Of a stretch of DNA of 30,647 nucleotides, positions 24,674-30,647 are shown piece after piece. The stretch comes from an uncultured Lachnospiraceae bacterium (GTDB lineage Bacteria > Bacillota > Clostridia > Lachnospirales > Lachnospiraceae): assembly GCA_910587895.1 (NCBI GenBank), contig CAJUOE010000104.1, positions 1 through 30,647 of the forward strand, given 5' to 3'. The position numbers were made by a program, and so were the translations under genes. The notes under the pieces are model-generated. The model saw nothing but the letters and a program-made list of their open reading frames with translations. It made no database searches and was not told the origin of the DNA. Position 1 is the first letter of the stretch; the number at the start of each line of letters is the position of its first letter.

Positions 24674-26887
24674 CTCTGTTATCCGATGTTTCAATCCGGT
24701 AAAACGTTTCTGTTCACTGACATTGGCAATCATCTCCTGAAAGGTACTGTCATTCCCAACCAGCGTCACACATTTCTTCGCACGGGTGACCGCGGTGTAG
24801 AGAAGATTGCGGTTCATCAGCATCCTGGGGCCTGTCAACAGCGGAATCACAACCGCCGGATACTCGCTGCCCTGGGATTTGTGGATGGTAATGGCATAGG
24901 CAAGCTCCAGTTCCTCCAGCTGCTTAAAGGCATAGTCTACCATCCTTCCCTCCTCAAACTCTACGCTCACAGTTTCCTGATAAGTGTCAATGTTGCGGAT
25001 AACGCCCATATCGCCGTTGAATACACCCAGCCCCTTGTCAATCGCCAGTCCATATCTGCTGCGGATTTCCCATTCCAGCTGATAATTATTCTTAATCTGC
25101 ATGACCTTGTCTCCCTCACGGAATATCACGCCGCCATGCTCTTTTTCCGTCTTACTGCCATCCTGGGGATTGAGATACTGCTGCAAAATCCCATTCAGCC
25201 GCTCCACGCCGAGCAGCCCCTTGCGCATAGGGGTCAATACCTGGATATCAAAAGGCTGCGCCTCCACAAATTTCGGAAGTTTCTGCTGAATCAGCTGAAT
25301 GACTATGCTGATAATCACATTGGCGTCATAGCGTTTCAGGAAAAAGAAATCCATGCTTTTGTTGTCCAGCACAACTTCTTCACCACGATTGATTTTATGG
25401 GCGTTGACAACAATATCACTCTGCGCTGCCTGCCGGAAAATTTTCGTCAGGCGTACCACATGGAAGCGCTCAGATTCTATGATATCGCGCAGCACGCTTC
25501 CGGGGCCTACGCTGGGAAGCTGGTTGACGTCTCCTACCAGGACAAGACGCGTCCCCTCCACTATCGCCTTCAGCAAAGAATGCATCAAAGAAATATCCAC
25601 CATGGACATCTCATCCACAATGATTACATCCGTCTCCAGCGGATTCTGCTCATTGCGCTCAAACCCTTCATTTCCATCCACGCCGCCGTTCAATTCCAAC
25701 ATGCGGTGAATCGTCTTTGCCTCAAACCCTGTCGTCTCGCTCATCCGTTTTGCCGCGCGTCCGGTGGGCGCCGCCAGAAAAATATCCATTCCTTCCTCTT
25801 CAAAATAACGGATAATCGTGTTGATGGTCGTCGTCTTTCCGGTTCCTGGCCCCCCGGTAATCACCACCAGTCCATTGCAGACGGCCTCCCTGACCGCCTC
25901 TGCCTGCAATTCATCCAGCTCCATTCCGGTACTTTTTTCTATGGCGCGAATACGGCTCTCAATCTCAATCTGCGGCACGTCATAAGACATATCAAGCCGT
26001 CCCAGCATAGCCGCCGCATTCATTTCCATATAATAAAAATGGGATGCATAGAGAAAGCGAACCCCGTCCATCTCTTTGATCATGACTTTTCGCCCGATGG
26101 CAAGATCCATATAATGTTTCTCTATGTATTCCGCTTCCAGTCCCAGAAGTTCACACGCCCTCCGCGTCAGGACATCCTGCGGCAGACAGGTATGTCCCTC
26201 GCCTGCCGCCTGCATCAGTGTATACAATATCCCGCTGCGAATCCGAAAATCCGAATCCGTATGGATCCCGATTCTTGAGGCAATCTCGTCTGCAATACGA
26301 AAACCCACACCCTGGATATCATCTGCCAGGCGGTATGGGTTCTCTTTTAATATCGTATAAAGTTCCTGTCCGTATGTCTGATATATTTTCACGGAAAGCG
26401 TCTGCGAAATACCATACTGCTGCAGGAAAATCATTGCCTGCCGCAGCTCACGTTTCCCTTCCACCTGTTCTGCAATCTCAAGCGCCTTTCGCTCGCTGAT
26501 GCCTTTGACTTCAGCAAGACGCTCCGGCTCTTCCTCTATGATGCGAAACGTATCCTCCCGAAACCTGCGGACAATCCGCGCCGCCAGAGCAGCGCCAATT
26601 CCCTTAATCGCACCGGAGCCGAGATATCGCTCCATCGACAAAATATCCTCTGGGGATTTGACCTGAAAAGACTGCGCCTTGAACTGCCTGCCATAAGAGG
26701 GGTGCGTGGTATATTCCCCGGTCATCTCCAGCGTCTCGCCCTCTCCGACGCCGTGAAAAATACCCACGCAGGTAATCTCTTCTTCGCCGCTCACAAAATT
26801 CAATACGGTGTATCCATTCTCACTGTTCTGATATACGATATGCTCTACATATCCATTCAGTGTTTCCACGTCCCTATTCCAGTCCAT
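24611..26887 (-). CDS. recD2: RecD2-type ATP-dependent DNA helicase
   Basis: This 758-residue protein is a RecD-like superfamily 1B 5'-3' helicase of the RecBC-independent type (YrrC). An OB-like N-terminal domain (GYVEHIVYQNSENGYTVLNF) is followed by helix-hairpin-helix segments (YLGSGAIKGIGAALAARIV, VKGISERKALEIAE), then the helicase core: Walker A GGPGTGKT at residues 345-352, the DEMSMVD Walker B, GDVNQLPSVGPG and, near the end, YAITIHKSQGSEYPAVV and LLYTAVTRAKK. The start overlaps the FlgJ-like gene by 14 bases. The last 20 or so residues are encoded by the right arm of the inverted repeat, so the C-terminal tail is probably not native, though the helicase core is complete. Confidence 0.96.
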   Translation of the reverse strand: MDWNRDVETLNGYVEHIVYQNSENGYTVLNFVSGEEEITCVGIFHGVGEGETLEMTGEYTTHPSYGRQFKAQSFQVKSPEDILSMERYLGSGAIKGIGAALAARIVRRFREDTFRIIEEEPERLAEVKGISERKALEIAEQVEGKRELRQAMIFLQQYGISQTLSVKIYQTYGQELYTILKENPYRLADDIQGVGFRIADEIASRIGIHTDSDFRIRSGILYTLMQAAGEGHTCLPQDVLTRRACELLGLEAEYIEKHYMDLAIGRKVMIKEMDGVRFLYASHFYYMEMNAAAMLGRLDMSYDVPQIEIESRIRAIEKSTGMELDELQAEAVREAVCNGLVVITGGPGTGKTTTINTIIRYFEEEGMDIFLAAPTGRAAKRMSETTGFEAKTIHRMLELNGGVDGNEGFERNEQNPLETDVIIVDEMSMVDISLMHSLLKAIVEGTRLVLVGDVNQLPSVGPGSVLRDIIESERFHVVRLTKIFRQAAQSDIVVNAHKINRGEEVVLDNKSMDFFFLKRYDANVIISIVIQLIQQKLPKFVEAQPFDIQVLTPMRKGLLGVERLNGILQQYLNPQDGSKTEKEHGGVIFREGDKVMQIKNNYQLEWEIRSRYGLAIDKGLGVFNGDMGVIRNIDTYQETVSVEFEEGRMVDYAFKQLEELELAYAITIHKSQGSEYPAVVIPLLTGPRMLMNRNLLYTAVTRAKKCVTLVGNDSTFQEMIANVSEQKRFTGLKHRITEMAVSPQNMGVHNFPGGAFRR

Positions 26888-27224
26888 AATTGCGTTTCAT
26901 CTGCTCGTAGAGCGTCTGCGCAATGCCGAGACCCTCGCCCTGTGCGGACTGGTCTGCAAAACTCTGAACCATCTGCTCTTTATAATATTCCTGAAGCTGT
27001 TTCGTGGAGGACGAAACATTCTCTGATTCCGGAACCATCTTCTGCATCGCCTTAAACATCTGCTCGGTAAAATATGCCTCAAAATCTTTGCATACATCCA
27101 TCAATTCATCTTTTGTCGCCTTGGACAAATCAGAACCAAGCGTGCTCTCCAGCTTGCTGGTTGTCTTATCTGCCATGGCGTCATTGCCATACAAAGCATT
27201 CAATCCATCCATTGTAAGACTCAT
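26874..27224 (-). CDS. flagellar rod-binding protein, FlgJ N-domain type
   Basis: This 116-residue protein consists of a single rod-binding domain: ELMDVCKDFEAYFTEQMFKAMQKMVPES corresponds to the conserved FEayFl..m.k.Mr....p pattern, and YYKEQMVQSFADQSAQGEGLGIAQTLYEQM to the second conserved half. It lacks the muramidase domain of proteobacterial FlgJ, as is usual in Firmicutes. It likely chaperones or caps the flagellar rod during assembly in the cell wall. AAGGA lies 7 bases before the ATG. It follows flgG after a 90-base gap holding competing hairpins, and its end overlaps the start of recD2. Confidence 0.85.
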   Translation of the reverse strand: MSLTMDGLNALYGNDAMADKTTSKLESTLGSDLSKATKDELMDVCKDFEAYFTEQMFKAMQKMVPESENVSSSTKQLQEYYKEQMVQSFADQSAQGEGLGIAQTLYEQMKRNYGLE

Positions 27225-27251
27225 CGTGCATCCTTCTTTCTATGTATTGTC

Positions 27252-27290
27252 ATCTCAGCCGCTCTGACAAGCTGAGATTTCCATCTCAGC
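27252..27290 (-). promoter_or_regulatory. competing hairpins between flgG and the FlgJ-like gene
   Basis: On the minus strand GCTGAGAT (27283-27290) pairs with ATCTCAGC (27271-27278) through a GGAA loop, 8 bp perfect. A third copy, GCTGAGAT (27252-27259), can pair with the same ATCTCAGC instead. Only one hairpin can form at a time. No U-tract follows, so this is not a simple terminator; it may set RNA processing or relative expression. Confidence 0.5.
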
Positions 27291-27314
27291 CGTCCTGCCG
27301 GCGTTTACCATTGC

Positions 27315-28133
27315 TTATCGTTTCAGCTGATTTGCCTGACCAAGCATATCGTCTGATGTCTGAATTGCCTTCGAATTCATCTCATACGCTCTCTGTGCCA
27401 CAATCAGATTTACCATCTCGTCTGCCACCTGCACATTGGAGCCTTCCAGATACCCCTGACGCACAGAACTCAAAACAAGTCCCTGTGTCGTCGCCTCATT
27501 CAACGGCTGCCCGGACGCATCTGTCACACCCAGCAGGCTGTTTGAGAGTTTATCAAGGCCTGCGGGATTATTAAACTGGAACAATCCGATGGACTGATTA
27601 AGGGCAACGTAATTATTCTGCGCATCCCTGTATCCAAATGCCCCATCCTGATCTACCACCATCTTGCTGGCATTGACGCCACTGGGAATCTCAATCGGAT
27701 TGCCGTTCGTGTCGAGCACCGGATACCCATTGGAGGTTACCAGCGTAAGGTTCCCATTATTGCCAACGCTCAGTTTGAAATCGCCATTTCTCGTGTAGTA
27801 TGTATTGCCATCCGCACCTCTTACTGCGAAGAAAGCGTCTCCATCAATCGCCATTGCCGTGTAGCTCTCACTGTCAAGATGCGAGCCCTGCGTAAAATTA
27901 GAGGTAATGGATGCCACTCTGGTTCCCAATCCCACCTGTGCGGAAATTGGTTTCTGTTCTCCATTCGCCGTAGTCGTTCTTGTCTGTAACGTTTGGTACA
28001 ACAAAGACTTAAATTCCGTCTTCTCTGTCTTATAACCGGTAGTATTGACATTTGCCAGGTTATTGGCAATCGTATCTACCGCTGTCTGTTGCGAAATCAT
28101 GCCGGACGCTGCCGACCAAAGTGACCTCATCAT
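27315..28133 (-). CDS. flgG: flagellar distal-rod protein, FlgG/FlhP type
   Basis: This 272-residue protein has the canonical rod/hook start MMRSLWSAASGMISQQTAVD, then TIANNLANVNTTGYKTEKTEF, typical of FlgG. GSHLDSESYTAMAIDGDAFFAV marks the middle domain and the C-terminal helix VQVADEMVNLIVAQRAYEMNSKAIQTSDDML is the classic FlgG/FlgF ending. It would form the distal rod of the basal body. AAGGAG is 11 bases before the ATG, with an adjacent second ATG. In Bacillus the order mbl-flhO-flhP is the same, so this corresponds to FlhP. Confidence 0.93.
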   Translation of the reverse strand: MMRSLWSAASGMISQQTAVDTIANNLANVNTTGYKTEKTEFKSLLYQTLQTRTTTANGEQKPISAQVGLGTRVASITSNFTQGSHLDSESYTAMAIDGDAFFAVRGADGNTYYTRNGDFKLSVGNNGNLTLVTSNGYPVLDTNGNPIEIPSGVNASKMVVDQDGAFGYRDAQNNYVALNQSIGLFQFNNPAGLDKLSNSLLGVTDASGQPLNEATTQGLVLSSVRQGYLEGSNVQVADEMVNLIVAQRAYEMNSKAIQTSDDMLGQANQLKR

Positions 28134-28167
28134 GTTAAAAACAACTCCTTCCTAATGTCCTTGCTGC

Positions 28168-28965
28168 CTATGCCTTAGCCATTCCTACAGCTTTTTCCAG
28201 TGTACTGTCTATTGTCTGAATAATCTTCTGATTGCTCTCATATGCGCGTGAAACATTGATCATCTCTACCATCTCAGAGACCACATTTACGTTGGACATT
28301 TCCAGTGTTCCCTGCTCAATTCTTGCGGTAGACGCCTGCGCCTGTCCTCCGGGCACAAGGTCATACATATTCTCCCCGTATTTCGCAAGGAAATTGTAAT
28401 CCGCAAAATCCACAACTCCCACCTGCCCTACGAGCGCATTGTTCTGATAAAGATTTCCATTCTCGTCCACGACGAGCTGTATGTTCGGGTCAACTCTTAT
28501 GTAACCGGCCTGCCCGGGATTGCCTGCCTGAGCCGCCGCCTGATTTAAAACATAATCTCCGTCCTTCGTCACCAGATATCCCTCACGGGTTACAGTAAAG
28601 GCGCCATCCCTCGTATACTTCACCGAAGTCTCCCCCGCCTTATTGGTATAGGATATGGCAAAGAAACCATCTCCGTCAATCGCCATGTCATAAAGATTAT
28701 CCGTAACACGGAACGAACCCTGCCCATAATCCGTATAACACTCTCCGATCTTAACCCCAAGCGAGACATCTCCAATCCCCCTCGGCAAGCCAAACGCCGA
28801 GGTGTCTTTAATCTTAATCGCCAACATCTCATCGAAGGACTGTGCGGTAGCGCCTTCCTTCTTAAATCCATTGGTAGCCGAATTGGCAAGATTGTTCGTG
28901 AGAACATCCATGCGGTTCTGCTGATTAATCATACCGGTATACGCCGTATATAATCCTTTTACCAT
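28168..28965 (-). CDS. flgF: flagellar proximal-rod protein, FlgF/FlhO type
   Basis: This 265-residue protein starts MVKGLYTAYTGMINQQNRMD, then VLTNNLANSATNGFKKEG, the flagellar rod N-terminal motif. GSFRVTDNLYDMAIDGDGFFAI follows in the middle, and the C-terminal helix VNVVSEMVEMINVSRAYESNQKIIQTIDSTLEKAV closes it. Such proteins build the basal-body rod outside the membrane. AAGGAG lies 8 bases before the ATG. It sits 24 bases after mbl and 34 bases before flgG, matching the mbl-flhO-flhP operon of Bacillus; the FlgF name is by paralogy and could be swapped with FlhO. Confidence 0.92.
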   Translation of the reverse strand: MVKGLYTAYTGMINQQNRMDVLTNNLANSATNGFKKEGATAQSFDEMLAIKIKDTSAFGLPRGIGDVSLGVKIGECYTDYGQGSFRVTDNLYDMAIDGDGFFAISYTNKAGETSVKYTRDGAFTVTREGYLVTKDGDYVLNQAAAQAGNPGQAGYIRVDPNIQLVVDENGNLYQNNALVGQVGVVDFADYNFLAKYGENMYDLVPGGQAQASTARIEQGTLEMSNVNVVSEMVEMINVSRAYESNQKIIQTIDSTLEKAVGMAKA

Positions 28966-28989
28966 CGTCTCTGCTCCTTTGTTGTGTGC

Positions 28990-29982
28990 TTATTCTTCCA
29001 TCTTTCCACCAGATAAAGACTCCACATACCTGCCCGTTCCAATCGCAACACAGGTCATCGGCTCTTCTGCCGTCATGGTGTTGATTCCGGTTTTGTCCTC
29101 AATCAACTCTTCCAGTCCACGCAGCAATGCGCCTCCTCCTGTCAGGATAATCCCGCGGTCTGCAACATCAGCCGCCAGCTCTGGCGGTGTCTTCTCCAAT
29201 ACGCTGTGAACGGCTTCCACAATCTGCAGTGTTGCCTCTCTAAGCGCTTCTTCCGTCTCCTCGGAAGATACCGATACGGTCTTGGGCAGCCCGGTTACAA
29301 GGTTACGTCCCCGCACATCCATGGTATCATTCTGTGCAAGCGGGAAACAGGTTCCAATCTTGATCTTGATATCTTCTGCAGTCCTCTCCCCGATCAGGAG
29401 ATTATGCTTCTTTCTCATATATCGGACAATTGCCTCGTCAAAATCATCCCCTGCGATCTTAATGGAAGTACTTACCACTGTTCCTCCAAGGGAAATCACT
29501 GCAATATCCGCCGTCCCACCGCCAATATCTACAATCATATTGCCACAGGGTTTTGCAATATCCACGCCTGCGCCGATTGCCGCCGCGATAGGCTCCTCAA
29601 TGATGGAGACCTCTCTTGCTCCTGCCTGATAAGTCGCGTCCTCAACTGCTTTCTTCTCCACTTCCGTAACGCCGCTGGGTACGCACACGCTGATCCGCGG
29701 CTTGCGGAAACTCTTCTTACCGAGCGCCTTCTGAATAAAGTATCTTAACATTTTTTCGGTCACTGTGTAGTCAGAAATAACCCCCTGACGCAAAGGTCTT
29801 ACCGCAACAATATTTCCAGGCGTCCTTCCAAGCATCAGCCTTGCCTCTTCACCGATGGCTTTAATCTTATTGGTATCCCTGTCAAAGGCAACCACGGAAG
29901 GCTCTTTCAGCACGACGCCCTTTCCTTTTATATATACAAGGATGCTGGCTGTTCCCAAATCGATTCCTATATCTGTTGACAT
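28990..29982 (-). CDS. mbl: MreB-family rod-shape protein, Mbl
   Basis: This 330-residue bacterial actin has the five actin-fold motifs: DIGIDLGTASILVY (phosphate 1) at the start, PSGVTEVEKKAVEDA, VDIGGGTADIAVIS (phosphate 2), IAGDDFDEAIV, and GIILTGGGALLRGLEELI (adenosine). It guides cell-wall synthesis along the cylinder of rod-shaped cells. I prefer Mbl over MreB because flgF and flgG follow directly, as in Bacillus mbl-flhO-flhP, and because mreC and mreD are absent. AAGGGG lies 10 bases before the ATG. Expression probably comes from the promoter at 30057-30084. Confidence 0.92.
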   Translation of the reverse strand: MSTDIGIDLGTASILVYIKGKGVVLKEPSVVAFDRDTNKIKAIGEEARLMLGRTPGNIVAVRPLRQGVISDYTVTEKMLRYFIQKALGKKSFRKPRISVCVPSGVTEVEKKAVEDATYQAGAREVSIIEEPIAAAIGAGVDIAKPCGNMIVDIGGGTADIAVISLGGTVVSTSIKIAGDDFDEAIVRYMRKKHNLLIGERTAEDIKIKIGTCFPLAQNDTMDVRGRNLVTGLPKTVSVSSEETEEALREATLQIVEAVHSVLEKTPPELAADVADRGIILTGGGALLRGLEELIEDKTGINTMTAEEPMTCVAIGTGRYVESLSGGKMEE

Positions 29983-30056
29983 CTTGACTGTCCCCTTTCG
30001 TCTCTCTATCTTAACATCGCTGAACGTAATAACTTTATTTTTCCATACATATTTAC

Positions 30057-30084
30057 ATTATATACAATCAGATGTAATTTTCAA
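30057..30084 (-). promoter_or_regulatory. sigma-A-type promoter for mbl
   Basis: On the minus strand TTGAAA (30079-30084) and a perfect TATAAT (30057-30062) are 16 bases apart. Transcription would begin near 30050, giving a leader of about 68 bases before the mbl ATG. A terminator-like hairpin lies just upstream and would insulate it from earlier transcripts. Confidence 0.7.
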
Positions 30085-30100
30085 AGTGTTTTTTTCAAAA

Positions 30101-30154
30101 TATACAAAAAACTTCCATATTTTACCATTTTCATGGAAATCCTTAGGGAAGTTT
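30101..30154 (-). terminator. intrinsic terminator-like hairpin upstream of the mbl promoter
   Basis: On the minus strand AAACTTCC (30147-30154) pairs with GGAAGTTT (30109-30116), with an inner CCAT-GAAA-ATGG stem, and is followed by a run of T. It would end transcripts arriving from 30218-30246 or from uvrA before the mbl promoter. Confidence 0.55.
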
Positions 30155-30217
30155 ATATATTTTTTATATTTTTTTGAAAATGTTTTTCAATTTTTCACAT
30201 ATCCGTCACAATCTCCG

Positions 30218-30246
30218 GTTATACTAGTACCTGTACTAGCTAACAA
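30218..30246 (-). promoter_or_regulatory. promoter candidate with a palindromic operator in its spacer
   Basis: On the minus strand TTGTTA (30241-30246) and TATAAC (30218-30223) are exactly 17 bases apart. Nearly the entire spacer is the perfect inverted repeat CTAGTAC-CT-GTACTAG (30224-30239 on the plus strand), a good shape for a dimeric repressor site. Any transcript would meet the hairpin at 30101-30154, so it may make a short RNA of about 110 bases. The regulator is unknown. Confidence 0.45.
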
Positions 30247-30270
30247 GCTAATATAATTTTTCATAACTCA

Positions 30271-30341
30271 TGCTTCCCGGGTTCTTCGGAATCCGGGAGG
30301 TACTCCCCGAAATCAGGAGCTCCGCATAGCGGAGCTCTTTT
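30271..30341. terminator. two strong hairpins between uvrA and mbl, the right one followed by TTTT on the plus strand
   Basis: The left hairpin (stem 30271-30284 with 30289-30302) has a TTCG loop on the plus strand. The right hairpin GAGCTCCGC-ATA-GCGGAGCTC (30317-30337) has 9 bp and is followed by TTTT on the plus strand. It lies 12 bases after the uvrA stop, so it may help end uvrA transcription, but on that strand no U-tract follows. The U-tract orientation points to plus-strand transcripts. Together with the entries at 30057-30246 this accounts for the 367-base uvrA-mbl gap, where I see no gene. Confidence 0.5.
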
Positions 30342-30349
30342 CACTGCTT

Positions 30350-30647
30350 TCACAGATATTTCTTTATATATTTGCCGGTATAGGATTCCTCCACCCTGGC
30401 AACCTCCTCCGGCGTCCCTTTTGCGACAACCCTTCCGCCGCCGTCTCCGCCTTCCGGGCCCATGTCGATGATGTAATCCGCCGTCTTGATAACATCCAGG
30501 TTATGCTCGATAACCACAACCGTATTGCCGCCTTCTGCCAGACGCTGCAATATTTCCGTCAGTTTATGCACAGAATAGGCTTTATCTCCGATCACCATTT
30601 CTACTTCCATCCCCGCTTCCCTGCTTTTGCGTACCAGCTGTGGCAGT
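30350..30647 (-). pseudogene. uvrA: uvrA 3' end, fused in frame to a transposase-like fragment at the window edge
   Basis: The last 73 residues are a clear UvrA C-terminus: VHKLTEILQRLAEGGNTVV, then VIEHNLDVIKTADYIIDMGP, EGGDGGG and TGKYIKKYL. UvrA is the damage-recognition ATPase of nucleotide excision repair. Normal UvrA should have a TTGLHFAD-type segment directly before VHKL. Here, upstream of about 30571, the frame instead reads LPQLVRKSREAGMEVEMVIG, then DKAYS, which resembles the DDE core of IS1182/IS4-type transposases (the IGD-AYS motif). The frame is open to the window edge. Either the gene was cut by a rearrangement at an insertion sequence, or the sequence is an assembly chimera at a contig end. 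The UvrA identity is firm; the transposase identity is moderate. Confidence 0.75.

Noticed and set aside
24383..26278. A 631-codon open frame on the plus strand.
   Set aside because: It lies opposite the well-supported recD2, is rich in His, Arg and Ile as antisense frames are, and matches no family I know.
1..30647. CRISPR arrays, tRNA or rRNA genes, and prophage genes.
   Set aside because: No regularly spaced repeats, no tRNA cloverleaf with CCA end, no rRNA signatures and no phage structural genes were seen on either strand.

Overview
The window suggests a motile, Gram-positive, anaerobic Clostridia-type bacterium, most likely Lachnospiraceae. The evidence is low-to-moderate GC content, strong AAGGAGG-type ribosome sites, gene orders shared with Bacillus (mbl-flgF-flgG, comFC-yvyF, cdaA-cdaR-glmM) and Firmicutes-type proteins. 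I cannot name a species. Every gene I accept is on the minus strand, so transcription runs from high to low coordinates.

Right end (about 30647 to 23100): a truncated and apparently chimeric uvrA tail, then the MreB-family gene mbl, two flagellar rod genes (flgF, flgG), a short rod-binding FlgJ-like protein and the helicase gene recD2. After recD2 comes a roughly 700-bp inverted-repeat element, then comFC and the flagellar-operon protein yvyF. The 367-bp uvrA-mbl gap holds a strong mbl promoter, a second promoter with a perfect palindrome in its spacer, and several hairpins.

Middle (about 22700 to 17490): two unrecognised membrane proteins, then the c-di-AMP module: diadenylate cyclase cdaA, its regulator cdaR and phosphoglucosamine mutase glmM. 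This set links envelope precursor supply to nucleotide signalling.

Left half (17310 to 69): a surface-polysaccharide cluster. An HPr-family protein leads it, followed by a rhamnosyltransferase-like GT2, rfbD, rfbB, two more GT2 enzymes (one with a membrane anchor), two tandem paralogous polytopic membrane proteins, a Wzx-type flippase and a secreted repeat protein with a DUF5722 glycosidase-like domain. A large membrane protein split by an in-frame stop follows, then rfbA and rfbC. All four dTDP-L-rhamnose genes are present, so the product is probably a rhamnose-containing glycan exported by the flippase. A well-formed promoter at 3467-3495 gives the last part (split gene, rfbA, rfbC) its own transcription start.

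The most interesting unannotated signal is the stretch between glmM and the HPr gene. On the minus strand, 17334-17485 folds by eye into seven nested helices closed by a perfect 8-bp stem. It is either a structured leader or non-coding RNA, or a structured mobile repeat. Also notable are the giant inverted repeat whose right arm forms the last codons of recD2, and the fusion of a transposase-like fragment to the uvrA tail at the window end.
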